NCBI GenBank assembly: GCA_004026145.2
Contig: CP034985.2
Location: 4,115,481 to 4,179,480, forward strand
Direction of reading: 5' to 3'
Origin: Takifugu bimaculatus
Lineage: Eukaryota > Chordata > Actinopteri > Tetraodontiformes > Tetraodontidae
DNA length: 64,000 bases
A program made the translations under genes and the position numbers. A model generated the notes under the pieces. The model did no database searches. It was not told where the DNA came from and was given only the letters and a program-made list of their open reading frames with translations. Numbering within the stretch: the first letter of the stretch is position 1; each line of letters opens with the position of its first letter. Of this stretch, positions 42,845 through 55,501 are shown piece by piece.

Positions 42845-44368
42845 ATGGAGTTAAACTTGTCAACTGTGAGACTGAACGGCATCATGGGAGTGCATTCTCC
42901 CAACACTACGTTTGCCAACAGCACACATTACAGCACAGCCCCACACAGTCTTTGGGAGACGATAACCATCGCCACAGTGTCGGCCATCGTCAGCTTAATA
43001 ACTGTTGTTGGTAATGTGCTGGTGTTGTTATCCTTCAAAGTTAACAGCCAGCTAAAGACTGTAAACAATTACTACTTACTGAGTTTGGCCTTCGCTGACC
43101 TCATTATAGGAGTGTTGTCCATGAACCTGTACACCACATATATCCTGATGGGTTACTGGTCCTTGGGGAACCTTGCATGCGACCTTTGGCTAGCTGTGGA
43201 TTACGTAGCCAGCAATGCTTCTGTTATGAACTTACTTGTCATCAGTTTTGACAGGTACTTTTCCATTACGCGGCCGCTGACTTACAGGGCTAAAAGGACC
43301 CCAAAGAGGGCTGCCATTATGATCGGCCTTGCATGGTTGGTGTCTTTTGTCCTCTGGGCGCCTCCTATTTTGTGTTGGCAATACTTCGTAGGGGAGCGAA
43401 CGGTGCTTCCTGATCAGTGCCAGATTCAGTTTCTAAAAGAGCCTGTGATCACATTTGGGACAGCCATTGCTGCATTCTACATCCCCGTGTCTGTAATGAC
43501 CATCCTTTACTGCAGGATATACAAGGAGACGCAGAAACGGACCAAGGATCTAGCAGAGCTGCAAGGACTTGCAACAGAAAATGTTCTGGAGAGGACTAAA
43601 CCCCCGAAAACCCTCATTCACTCCTGCTTTCATTTCACAAGGGAGAGGAGAGAACAGAGTCAGGCCTCCTGGTCTTCATCAAACCATAGTAATACCACTA
43701 AAACCACCACGAGATCCGAAGATGTGTGGGTGAAAGGAGATCAGACCACTTCCTTCAACAGCTACACCTCGTCTGAGGAAGAAGACCATCCGGTTTCAAT
43801 AGCAACCCCACAGGGATCTTTCAGAGAGCAAGGGAGTAGGCAGAGTAATAAGAATGGGCAGGTGACAGATTATACAGAAGATCAGTTTATCAGCACTCCT
43901 CTGAAGAAGAACAGTAAAAAGGGCATCTCTTATAGGTTTGCACCTGGTTCAAAGGATAAGAACAGTAATCCAACGACCCCAAAACCTTCGCCGCCTAAAG
44001 CAGAGCCACCCACCAAAAGCGCCTCTCCTTCCTCCACCACTTCCAAACCCATAGACCCTGTCCTGAAGAACCAGATCACCAAACGGAAGCGGAACGTGCT
44101 GGTGAAGGAGAAGAAAGCGGCTCAGACCCTCAGCGCCATCCTGCTGGCGTTCATCCTCACCTGGACGCCATACAACATCATGGTTCTCATCTCTACCTTC
44201 TGCGCGGACTGCATCCCCACGTCCCTGTGGCACCTGGGCTACTGGCTGTGCTACGTCAACAGCACCATCAACCCCATGTGCTACGCCCTCTGCAACAAGA
44301 CCTTTCAGAAGACCTTCCGCATGCTCCTGCTCTGCCAGTGGCGGAGGCGGCGGAGAGGTGAGGATTAA
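42845..44368 (+). CDS. chrm5: Muscarinic acetylcholine receptor M5 (single coding exon)
   Basis: 507-residue class A GPCR for acetylcholine, coupling to Gq/phospholipase C in the family. Possible N-glycosylation sites lie at N4, N20 and N25. Helix 1 has GNVLVLLSF, helix 2 LAFADL (D85), and helix 3 DYVASNAS with the amine-binding Asp119 and DRY at 136-138. Cys112 and Cys192 form the usual disulphide pair. A long third intracellular loop (about 230-420, Ser/Thr/Lys-rich) follows, then KAAQTLSAILLAFILTWTPY for helix 6 and NSTINPMCYALCN for helix 7. M5 rather than M1/M3 is supported by the loop edges and by AVEN next door. The start used is the first ATG after the splice acceptor; a second in-frame ATG is at codon 14. 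The tail ends early (QWRRRRRGED) compared with the longer mammalian tail. Confidence 0.95.
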   Translation: MELNLSTVRLNGIMGVHSPNTTFANSTHYSTAPHSLWETITIATVSAIVSLITVVGNVLVLLSFKVNSQLKTVNNYYLLSLAFADLIIGVLSMNLYTTYILMGYWSLGNLACDLWLAVDYVASNASVMNLLVISFDRYFSITRPLTYRAKRTPKRAAIMIGLAWLVSFVLWAPPILCWQYFVGERTVLPDQCQIQFLKEPVITFGTAIAAFYIPVSVMTILYCRIYKETQKRTKDLAELQGLATENVLERTKPPKTLIHSCFHFTRERREQSQASWSSSNHSNTTKTTTRSEDVWVKGDQTTSFNSYTSSEEEDHPVSIATPQGSFREQGSRQSNKNGQVTDYTEDQFISTPLKKNSKKGISYRFAPGSKDKNSNPTTPKPSPPKAEPPTKSASPSSTTSKPIDPVLKNQITKRKRNVLVKEKKAAQTLSAILLAFILTWTPYNIMVLISTFCADCIPTSLWHLGYWLCYVNSTINPMCYALCNKTFQKTFRMLLLCQWRRRRRGED

Positions 44369-47300
44369 CTTTACCGGTGTGGACACTCAGCAAATGTAGA
44401 TAATAAAAAGGCTTGAGACGGGTATTAAATCAGATTTACTGCTGTCTTCCACAGGTGGATTCTCCTGATACAGCCTTGCTGGCGGTGGTTATCTCCTGCA
44501 TAGAGCGTTGCATGCAATTTGCTATAAAAAGATGGAAGCTGGAAAACCAACTAGATCAGCAGCACTTAAACTTTAGTAACTTAGTAAACTGTAGTTTTTT
44601 GGTTTTCCTCTTTGGATTATCACAGGTAATATAAAAGGGGTAAAAAAATGGCCTGAGAAGTTTTTCAAATGGTAGCTCCACTGAATTTATGCAGATGGGG
44701 GAAAATAGGACGTATAGACGTAAGCACAATGTTCAAACTGAGGCTCCTTATCTTCATCATGACGTTCGAGGTCAACACAAGCACCACATACCCGAATCCG
44801 AACGCACGGATCTCAGCAGCAAAGTGGAGGTGATCTACATCCAGACAAAGATCTAGATTAAAAACAGAAGCGTGAGTCCATTCAAATTCAATGCTTATTC
44901 CATGTTATAACATGAAGTTAATAGAGTTAATATTCAGTGTTACTCTTAAGAACTACAAGGAAGAATATTCATAAACTATTCCTGATATAAAAATAATCCT
45001 TCCAATGAATCCCTCCATCCATCTCTTCTGAATCTCAACTCCGACTGTGTCGGTGAACATCTCTGAGTTGTGTTACTGTGTTTACCGCTGCTGCGACACC
45101 TTTTATTGTTTGTGAAGTTGTGAATGTAAAAGCTTCCCTTCCAACCTTTCCTGTGAGACTGAGCAGAAATAAACCTGTTTAATCGGGTTCAATTCTACAA
45201 AGAAACAAACAAGGGTTCCACAGCATGTGAATAAGAACTCAAAAATCTGACCAAATGTCACACTCGCAGCCCCTGTTGCTCACTTGCACTGTACATAAAG
45301 AACTTGTGGAGTTACACATTTTAAGTGCTTTATAAATCATTCATTTAGCTGATCTCTCACCTCCGAAACAGTGCATGTAAAGTAGTTAGTAAGTGTTAGT
45401 GTTTGTTAAATATTCTGCCTTTTTTAGCTCTTGTAAACAGCATCGGACCTTCTGTTAAAGGGCTCGTCTGCACTCGCTGTTAAACTGTTCACCCTCCTCA
45501 ATGGCTTCCCCTATAATTGCTTTTAATCGCAGCTCTTAGTCATTGTGATTCAGTTGGTCTGATTAAGGCTGATCGGATCATTTTACTCTTATCCAAGATC
45601 GGACGCCAACTGTGTTTTCAGTCAGATGAAAGCCTGAACTTCGACTTGATCATTGTCTCCGTAGATAAACATACGTCCAATCACTGATGGTTGAATGTCA
45701 CGTTGGGTTTATTAACAAGCAAACGAGCCTTCGTCCAGTTGGCCTTGGAATCTTCTAACCATCATAGCATGGATCTTCGTGGAGACTTTGCTCAGGTGAA
45801 GAACCATGACAGCAGTTATGCAGTTTCTTCCATCTTCTCCTCGTTTCTGTAGAGTAGGCTCAGGAATCTGGGAGGCCTCCACAGGCACCATTTTAATCCT
45901 GCATGTATTTCTGACAGAACCCAAAAACTAGTTTAACTAAAAAAAAAGGATTGTTCCGTTTCCATCCTGCCTTGTGCTTTTCTCTGAAGTCGTTCATTTT
46001 TTTAAAAAAATGTTCTTTGGGATTATTATTTATTAAATGACTGGATTTTTTTTTTTTAGCTTATTTTTTGCATTTTGTCCAAGGAGCTGCTCGGGGTTCC
46101 ATTTAAGCAGCATTAAATGTGGAAAATCATTGAAGGAGGTGAACACTTAAATAAACATTGTACATTTTGCAGGCATATTTGTGTCACGATATTAAAAAAA
46201 AAAGGTCAAGTTGGACGCACACTTCCGCAACCCCTCTGCGGAGGATCAGAGCCACTTGTAAATGATGTTGCTCGTGTGTCTTTGGGTGTCGGGTGATACT
46301 TCTCTAAACTCTGTGCCTTTTGTCCCACTGTAAACGATTCCGTGCGCTTCGTCTGACCTTGCAGGTCCGTTAATGTCCGTCTTTATCGCACAGTGGAATA
46401 CAAATACTCTGTATGTCTTTTGGCAAGGACGACATCATTTTCACTTGTCTTTCTGGGGGCGAAAAAAGATGCAGAACAGCACCAGTTTATTCCGTTGAAT
46501 ATTAAGAAGAGCCCCGTCGTGGATGTCAGATGAGCAACAAGGTTCATCGGCAGTGCCAAAACGCTCCGTTGCTGTTGTTACTGCAGGTAAAAAGGCTCAA
46601 ATAAAACCGTTTTCTCATGGTGGAGTAGTATTAATTGATGTCGTTGCTCTCTTTCAGTAAATCGGACCTTAAATTCACGTGTCGTGTGTTCTGTAAAATG
46701 CTGTAAATGCAGGTTTGCACCCTCGTTGGTGACAATTACAAACACACCAAACATACAGACCTTTGTGCAGCCGTCAATATAATATAGTTTAATCAAAGAA
46801 TTGGGATATACACAACATTTGATGAACAGTTTTATAGTTTCATGCAGGCACAGCTTCACAACTTTGTGCTCGATTTGTTTAATCTTATCGATCGTTTAAT
46901 CTTCCTATCAAATCTCGTCTGGTACGGCAAGAGAACAAACACGACTGATCTCAGGATGTAGTCAAACCCTCTCGGGAACGAAAAACCATGACCGGAGTAT
47001 TTTATCAACCATTATATCCCCTAGACAACATTAGGTGACATTAATCGGTGTATTTAGACTTTAGTCTGCTTTATTAACAATAAAATCCAGTTACAATCAA
47101 CTAATTTTTAGCCTTTGAGCTGACATTGAATGCCATTATAATGTATAGGCACATAGCGTAGTGTGTTAATTCTAGTCGTACACTACAACCCGTGAGGCTA
47201 TATATTAACTTGGAAATAAAAACAGTTCTTACATAGACGATTACTATTTTATTTATCTAGCCTTTTTTAAATAAGAATTTATGAGACTTAAAATTCAATG

Positions 47301-47850
47301 AATCTTCATTCACAGTCGTATCACCAAACCTGGAAACAAAATCTCTGTATATACGTTTTCTTTTAGGAAGAAGTAGCAGCAGTGGGGAAAAACCACAAAC
47401 TGGGGGGAGAGATTTAGGAACAGAAGAGCCACAATGAAGCAAATGAAAAGAACAGGCCGTCTCTGGGGACAGTTCACCTGAAAATTCACTCCGTCTTTTG
47501 CTCATTTGCACACAAGCAGCGGGAACTCGGCGCACAGTCGGGCTGACACCACCGAGCAAAGGAAGCAGGTTCTCTTAATAGCTGCGGGACGATGATTTCT
47601 AGCGAGAAGACGAGTGAATTTCCTTTTCTGGGGTGAACTTTCTCTTCAAGAAAATTTGATCAGTGCAGAATGAAAAAAAAAAAAAGAAGAAAATCTCACT
47701 TTACATCTGCGCATTAGAAATCACGATGTGTTCAAAACATCAAAAAAAAAACCGTACTGTACAACAGACCTCGTGTTGGGGAAAAAAAATAAAAAAAGAC
47801 TTAAAATCTTGCTTCCATGGCGATGAGCTCAAATCTGGGTTTTGACAGTA
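44369..47850. other. CHRM5 3' UTR and EMC7 3' side; no gene seen
   Basis: No coding exon recognised. Canonical + strand poly(A) signals AATAAA occur at 44402-44407, 45168-45173 and 46150-46155; any could serve CHRM5. On the - strand, AATAAA (TTTATT at 47248-47253) about 600 bp past the EMC7 stop is a candidate EMC7 signal. The sequence is otherwise AT-rich and unremarkable. Confidence 0.5.
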
Positions 47851-49933
47851 CTACCTCCTCTTCACAGCTGGCCTCGTGCCCTTGCTGCCGCCGCCCGTCT
47901 TGCTGGGGCCCTTTGAGCCGGAGAAAAACTTGGTCACGAGCTCGGACATGTCAGGAAGCTCAGGGTTGGGGCTCAGCATGTTCATGGACTGTTCTATCTC
48001 CTGCAGAGAGATAAGAGGAATGGGACATGAAAGAACTATCTGGAAAGTGTGTGTGTGTGTGTGGGGGGGGGGGGGTTAGAAGACAAAATCTAACAAAAGA
48101 GAAAGTAATGACCCACGAGGATGGTGGACCGGCCTGTCACATTAACCCAGGATTTTATATTTTCTATAATTATCTATTAGATTTATCTGATGCAATGATC
48201 CTCGTGCTTATTAAACAAAAATATCCTTTTCGAGGAAAACAAATAAACAGTGAAAGCATGTGTAGCAGCCCCCCACAGAGCAGACTGACACGAGGGGGGA
48301 CGAAGCAGCAGCATGACTGGTGAAAATGTTCGAACACGGCTTGTTTTCCCTAACGAGCAGCAGAGCGGCTCTTGCACTGACTGCGTGGGAATCTGCTGTA
48401 ACACCTACACACAATGACGGTATCTAAAGGAAACATCATAGAAAAAGGAAGAGATTGTGTTTTCTGTGCAACCTTGAATCCCCCCATTCACTCAGCCACT
48501 TTAAATGACTCTTATGCCATCATGACATAGGATGTAAATCCAATACCTCTTACTAAAGACTTCCTGATAACAACGGGTTCTTACCTTTCTCATTTCTGGG
48601 TCGTTGGTGTTGACTACTTTGGGCAAGAGCACAATGATCAGCAGGGGCAGAACCATCATCATAACCTGCCGGACAAGAGAAGCTTTCTGAGAATCTTTTC
48701 TGGCCAAAAGTAAATACATTTAATCTGCCGGGCATGTCAATGCCATCCAGACAGTATCGAACACATTCAGTAAGTTAGGCTTAGCGTTCATATTTACCAT
48801 TGGGTTCATGAGGAAGTCTGTCCAGCCCCAGGTCTCTCTCTTCAGAAAATAACTGTGAGGACCATTGGATCTTATTTGAAGAGGATAAGGTTGGCGCACT
48901 ACTTCTGATGTTTTGATATAGTTCACAAGGCGCGCCCTGGGTAATGACACACAAGGACTGGGGTCAAAGCGATGGAGCCAACAGCGCACACTGGTGAGAG
49001 CTGCCTTTGAGGGCTGTCTACATGGTTGCCAGCTTGAAAAAAAAGTCTACAAATAGCCTGTAATTTTGTATGTAACGATACATGGGATGAGCATTAAAAG
49101 ACGTTTATTATTCTTTTCTGAAGTTGTACAGTTCAGGCTCAGATTTTACTTTAGAAACTTCCTAAAAATATACATACGTGGCCCATTGACGGGCAGATCT
49201 TACCTCATTTTGCCTTTAGACGTGATGTCAACACGCATGGGTTCGAACCTGTAACTGGGACTCACAACTTCCACCACGTAGGATCCTGAAGGGATGTCAT
49301 TCACAGCAAAACTCCCATCAGTTCTGCAACATGAGGATACAACAGGAGTTTTTCAAACCTTTATTCTCCATTTCACATCAAGATTTCTTATGTTTTCAAC
49401 AAAATCTGCACCAAAATATCGTTATTGAAAAACTCGGATTGATTGAAAAATCCACTTTGCTACACATTTTCCTTGGGAAGGAAAAACCCGAGGCCGTCGG
49501 GCTGTTAATAAAATTCGCAACTTGAGGAAAACTAAGTAGATGTAATGATTTAAATCCCGTTAATAAGATAAAAACAAGATAAGCTGAATCTGCCATCTGC
49601 TCGGAGCAGCTGCGGTGTTGCTACAAACACTCGAGCAGCCTCCAAAGCTAACGGCTAAGCTAATACCGGATAGCAGGTACAAACACGACTGCTTCTTACT
49701 TTAAAAATCCAATATATTCTTCGCCGTCCACCAGGACTCTGGCCGTGGAGACCCAGTCTTGTGTTTTAATTCCCTGGAACTATTGCTCTTCCCTCGATCT
49801 TGAACCGATCACCATTTGGTTGTGATGACACAACCGCGCCGGGCCCCGTTTCCATGTCAGCGAAACAGTACACGGCAGCGACTCCGGCGTGCATAAATAA
49901 ACATAGAAGCGGTATTTTGTCTTTAGAAAACAT
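47851..49933 (-). CDS. emc7: ER membrane protein complex subunit 7 (five exons, one frame break)
   Basis: Exons in transcript order: 49700-49933 (ATG at 49931-49933), 49204-49323, 48798-48936, 48585-48665, 47851-48000 (stop TAG at 47851-47853). With one surplus base omitted the CDS is 723 nt (240 residues; human 242). It has an N-terminal signal peptide (LLCLFMHAGVAAVYC), a lumenal beta-sandwich (GDRFKIEGRAIVPG, IPSGSYVVEVVSP, DITSKGKMRARLVNYIKTSE), one membrane helix (MMMVLPLLIIVLLPKVVN) and a cytosolic tail rich in G/S/K ending KRR. EMC inserts transmembrane helices into the ER membrane. In exon 1 an extra T (+ strand, 49770-49771) breaks the frame between IVPG and KTQDW; splice phases are otherwise perfect. 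KATNBL1 lies close upstream on the same strand. Confidence 0.93.
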
Positions 49934-50825
49934 AATTAGTTTTACTTCTATCTAATCAAAATCCAGTCAAATGGTATACAAGTCTCAACATCTGCGTTAA
50001 TGTGCCTTGGAGATCGAAGAGATGACCGGACCGTCAGCTGTCTCACAGGAAGTGACGTCAATTTTAAAAAAAAAAAACAAGGAAAAAAAACTTTATTGTG
50101 CCGAACGATGAAGACATTTAACCGCAATTATTTTTTAATTACGGATTTTAATTGATTTCATGTTTGATTTTTAAATGTAACCTAACACCTACCTTAAAAG
50201 TTTTATGTACAAGTTTTGCAAATTCAGACATTTCAAATTGAACCTTACGGTCACTCCACAGTATATTTATTTTCCCCTTAAAAATGGTACAAAAACAGAA
50301 CGTGTGTTTGATTTTTAGCAAATTTATTTAAAAGATTAAAAAGAATCACCTGTTTCCACACTGTCAGACATATCACATGAAGAGGCAAAATAAAAATGAG
50401 GTCTAATAATTTAAGACTTGATACAAATTTATGAATCCAATAAACCCAGGCCCAAAACATCAAAAGCAGTGGAGCATTCAATAGAGCTACAAATGCATTC
50501 CCATGCAATGAGTGTCGTAGTGAGAGACAAAGAGGTTGGCACTTCACAGAGTGACATTACACCCACGTCTCATGGAGGTCCACTAAATTTGCCCCTTCGC
50601 AAAATGGTCCACTTCAATGTGAAGCAGTCGCTGTGCTGTGTTGTGTTCTGCAGCCGGGTTCTTGTGGTCGTCTCTAAAGAGTCTCCAGCTCAAACCAAGA
50701 ACAGACGTCTGAATTGCCAAGTTCAGTCCCAGTGAGAGGTTTGAGTGAACCCGTCTGTTCCCCTGGCATCGTTACGTTCAAACACAGCCGTGAAGTAGTG
50801 GTCACATCCTCGGAGCGCGAGGCCG
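49934..50825 (-). other. EMC7 promoter side and KATNBL1 3' UTR
   Basis: The 3' UTR of KATNBL1 probably ends near a - strand AATAAA (TTTATT at 50266-50271). That leaves only about 330 bp to the EMC7 start codon, which must contain the EMC7 promoter. No other feature is visible. Confidence 0.45.
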
Positions 50826-53416
50826 TCATGGCAGCTGCGCTAGAGACGCCTCGATAGCCTGGGAGACGGAGCGCAGGTCAGCTCAGCTGTCAGTTATGTC
50901 ATTTGTGTCGTAAACATCAAATCCATGTTTGGTTTAGGCTGCATGATTCCGACACAACTGGTTCTGTTTGATTAGTTCTTTAAAATGATGGGAGTGGTCT
51001 GCAGCCTCCACCCAAACCCAACAGTGTGGACAACCGCAGCACATTATAGCTCTTAAACCTCCTTTTGAAGCACCAACGGGCAAATACTGACTCAAGCGCA
51101 GCGCAATTATTTAGTTTGGTGGATTATATAACAAGATGAATATGTTAAAACCTTATTTTATGAAGCCATGTTAAGGAAGCTTTAACTAGTTTACTGTAAT
51201 GACAGTGTTAATCCGTTTAATACCTTTGCCTGTTCTCCTGTAGGTCCCGGGAGCGAACAGATGCGGGATCCTTCCTTCCATAAGTCCTTCAGCCGTTGTT
51301 TCATGACTTCAATATTCCTGAGGAAAACCATCACTCCGGGTCAAACCGGCTGTATTCAGCCTGTGTTCACACACATCTGCTCACCTGTCTTCTGAACGAC
51401 CGTCCTGCAGTCTTCTTTCCTTCCTAGAAAGTTCTGGCCACCATTTCCTGATGACGGACTGAACCCAGTGTAGAACCACCTTTATGTGTCTGCAAACACC
51501 CCAAAAACCAGCCGTTTAACTTCCGATCCATCCAAAAATCCTCATCAGTTCCCAAGTTCCTCAGCTCAGCAGACGCTTATTTAATGGGAGGACAGCGGTG
51601 TCCTTCAGGTGACAAACTTTGACGCCAAAATAATAGTTTCCGCTGGCCGATGTCTGTGGTTAAAGTTATCTGACCAAAGAAGCAGACCCCCCCCCCGGGT
51701 CACCACTTACTCTTCGTATTTGCTGGCGACGATCACTTTGAGTTGGGGCATGAGGTCAACGCAGCAGCCCAGAGACAAACACGGTGCCTCGTTTTGAAGG
51801 CTGAAAACAACAAAGACAACAAACTAAATTAGGCTGATTACCACCAACAGCGCAGAGCCACAAACCCGTGTAAAAGTTACTGGTGTTGAGAAACGACCGG
51901 GGCAAAACTCACTCGTTCGTTAAGACGGGTAAGCAGTCGAGCAGCACCCCGGTGTCCTGGATCCTGGGACAGGAAGAGGGACAATAATTAGAGACTGGTG
52001 ACTGGTGAGAGCTGTCAGCGGCGCCGAGGGTCCGAACCAAGGCGAGGGGAACTCGCCTGTCCTTGTATGTTTGGGTCTTTTACCTGATCAGGTAGGCCAC
52101 CAGTTCACTGGCGTTTCTTCGCCATAGCGTTTGTGCCACTTTTAATCGGAGGTTCCTTCCAAAAAGGATGTGAGTCATCGCTTCGTGGTCCTTCGACAAC
52201 TGAACAGACGCGAGTGTGAGCGGAAATGACGCCATGCGTATCGTCACGGGGCGAAAGATCGGCTCTGACCTCGGTGAAGTCGCTGTATTTGGAGCTGGCC
52301 CCCGCCATCTTGGGGGCGTCTCCAGGGTTCACGGGCAGACCGCAGTTCCTGCGCGTGTCATCGGAGCACGTCAGCTCGTTCTCTTTGTTGGCCATGCTGC
52401 AGTCATGGGCACGGCCTACATCGGATGCCTGGCGGTGCAGCTTCGAGCCCCCCTCCACCACTGGACAACCCTTCCTCTTGACCGATGACACTCGCTTCTT
52501 GGCTTTGGCTGGGCTGGGGACTCTGTAATGGACTTGAAACCTACCGAGAATGAAGTCGACACGCACCAAGAGGGGAAACTGCCTTAGATTGAAAATGCGA
52601 CATTATGCAGAACCAAAGTTATTTAGAAACCACCCCCCCCCAGGAAACTGTGACATTTGGCTGGGCTATTCTAGTGATCCATATGAAACCTGTGAAACTA
52701 ATCAATTAACAACGCAATACAGATCAATGTAGTGGGTGACTGACAAGTGTGTGCGGCAAACTGCCAGACTCTCACTGGTCTGTGACCCGGTTGCAGATGT
52801 GACATGATGAAATACCACAAAACACCGTGAGAAGAGTTCGGTGATGATTAATGTGAAAATGGAGGTAAACGCACCAAATATATTCATGACTAACATTTGA
52901 CTAACAAAACACATTTGCAGAAGTGACAAATGCTGCATCGGATGTGATTAAAGAGCACATTTAGAGGCAGGCCTAATGGTTTTTTTTCTAGCTCTGAGCT
53001 TTAGTTGGGTCCCACAAATTGTAATTTCAATCTGAAATGACATCTTCCAAGATGATGCCCAATTTTAACGGATCCCACTGAAAATTCCCTGCAAAAATCC
53101 TAAAAAGGGGGCTGCACAAGCCACAACTGCACAGTCCACAGAAAGGACGTTATAATGGTTATGGGAGGATGTTTTTATGCGCCAGTCTGTCAGACATGAT
53201 GGTGATCACAGGCGGTGATCAGACTGGTGAACCCCACTGATGCTGGTCGTGCACTCACCTTTCTTTATCTAATTCTTCCTTATTTATAATATCCACCTAA
53301 AACACAAGGATAAGGGATGAGGCCACCACTACAGCTACACCAGGAGTCACCAGGGTGAGGAAATATCTGCACAAACGACCACAGCCTTTGCTCAGATGGG
53401 CCCGTACCTGCTTCAT
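50826..53416 (-). CDS. katnbl1: Katanin regulatory subunit B1-like protein 1 (KATNBL1), N-terminus uncertain
   Basis: Exons in transcript order: 53408-53416 (putative ATGAAGCAG), 53259-53296, 52270-52540, 52084-52199, 51913-51963, 51711-51800, 51385-51489, 51224-51317, 50826-50858 (stop TGA at 50826-50828). All phases join, giving 268 residues; the human protein has 304. Recognisable pieces: basic, NLS-like KAKKR and VKRKG; SMANKENELTC (human CDMANKENELAC); ILFGRNLRLKVAQTLWRR; VLLDCLPVLTN; CLSLGCCVDLMPQLK; VIRKWWPELS. The C-terminal half is the con80-type helical domain by which katanin p80-family proteins bind the p60 severing ATPase; KATNBL1 is a nuclear/spindle regulator of katanin in mammals. 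The first two small exons have good splice sites and phase, but their residues do not resemble the mammalian N-terminus, so the start is provisional. Confidence 0.88.
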
Positions 53417-55251
53417 GTTTCATGCAGAAAGACACAGGAAGGGTGGAAGAAAGCCATTGGGTTGTTTCTGGGTAAACAGCTCCCGATGACGGACATGCTG
53501 AGCGGCTCACACCGCGGTGATGATGTTACAGGAAACACTGTTGGACAAACAAAGTTAGCGAAGCCACCGCGGCTGCAGGAGGAGCCGCGATCTGTCTTAT
53601 CGGGATACGTGTACGTGAAGCTTTGCACCTCCAACATATGCTGCAAAATATGGAAATGCCACTGATAATTTAAGACCAGGTGGACAAGCCAAAACGGTTA
53701 CAATCGAGTCGGGAGTGGCGTCGGCTGCTCCCCTGTTCGCCTTAACATGAGCTAATGGAGATGCAACAAGTCAGTTGGGATTGCTGAAGTTGTATCTACT
53801 GGCAGAATGTCTCCCGCCCCACAAGGACTATGGTCGAGGACTCAAAAAGAACGAACGAGCGTTTCATTAACGTTCCACGGCGACATCTTAGCTAAAGTTC
53901 CAGCTAGCTTAGAACTGCTGCTAGCCGTTAGCTCGTCCGCCAAGGATTGACGTTGAATTAACCTGGGCCGCTAATGCGTGCTAGCTAGTTAGCATACAAA
54001 CGCAAGGAACATATGGTTTTATTCTCGCCTGTTAAAAGACTTTGTTGAGCATGTGAACAGTAAAGATACCGACCAAACCATTTTGCGGGGTGTCGTGAGA
54101 TCTTCACCGATGTATAGTTCCAAAACGGGAAATGGCAAAGAGCAGATCTCCACTGAGGCTCAGTAACGACGCACAACTTTCTTGTTCAAATGAATACACC
54201 GCCGGCGTGTGAGGGATTGTGGGATTGATTTGGCGAAGAAAGCCCGACGCCGGTCTGGAGGGTCCCGGGGTGTGATGGCGCCGCCCAGTGGCGTGTTCAG
54301 GAATTACAGCTGCAAAAAATAAAAAGGTTCCAGCCTCTTTCTGGACTAGTAATCCAAGAAAATTTGCAGTGACTTTTCGTTCACCAGTTTCAGTAATGTG
54401 TACATTCATGGTCGGAAAGGTTATTTGCAAATGTAAGCGTCAACGACTATTAAAAGACTCCACATTGAAGGCCCCACATCAGGCGCTTCGAAACGCAGAA
54501 TTACGGTTCCGATTCTTGAATCAGGAAAAAAAAAATGCCAAAAGTTGAATCATGCTGTCAAAATGGAGGGAAAAAAAACAACAAATGTAACTATCTTTAG
54601 CTCATTCAGAATTCTGCAGCAATACCGCAACATAAAACGCAGAACTGTAACAATGAAGCCACAAGAGAGCTAATTTGTTTCTAGAAACCCGGAATTTCTG
54701 CTTTTGCGACAGGACGAGTGATGGCGTGTGACATTACAGGTCGTTCCTTGTTCCCCATGTGAGGAGCTGATGAATCTGGTCAGCTACATCAGTCATTTTT
54801 GTTACATCTTAAATCACAAAGGCACGCAGAGTGTGCAGACCTGTCAAGCGGGTCATTTCCACTGGCAGATTACAGACGATGATTCCAATTAGAGAATCAA
54901 AGCACTTGGACAGATCTGAGTTGTCTTCCTTTAACGGAAGTTGGTCAACATACCGTAAATGTACAGCTCAGCCAGTAGGTAGTATAGTATAAGCTGTCCA
55001 GGTAGTAGTATTACACGTTGACATGCTACAGCGCTCTATGACTGAAGCCCCGAAACCTTGATCATTGGAAGATCAAAGGCAATTATCCCTCAGTTGGTGC
55101 TGGGAGTTTTCAGCTGCAGTTCTTGACTCACCACTAGAAGGCGCCACCAGACCATCGATTCTGGTTTGCGCCCGAAACGCTCATCTGGAACATCACCAAA
55201 TTTTCCTGAAAATATCATTAAAATCCCTTCATAAACATTAGAGCTTTGCTA

Positions 55252-55252
<1 letters not shown>
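53417..55252. other. KATNBL1 5' flank and intergenic DNA
   Basis: CpG-containing sequence at about 54,080-54,290 may be the KATNBL1 promoter, with an untranslated first exon between there and 53,416. The rest is AT-rich intergenic sequence in which I recognise no gene or RNA. Confidence 0.4.

Positions 55253-55300
<48 letters not shown>
55253..55300. repeat. (GACA)12 microsatellite
   Basis: Twelve uninterrupted GACA units. It is the reverse-complement type of the CTGT array 1.5 kb downstream. Confidence 0.98.
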
Positions 55301-55501
55301 CTGGCTATCACATAACCTCAGTGAGGCATGTAAATATGGGCCGGGATCACAAAACAGTCCTGAAATTTGTAGACTGTTGGCAGCCCATATTTATACAGAC
55401 AAGAAACACATTGAGACTTGTTTTTAAAGTTGTAAAATATGGTAACATTTTTCATATTTTTATAGTATATTTGTACACCTGTTTAATTAATATGAATACA
55501 G

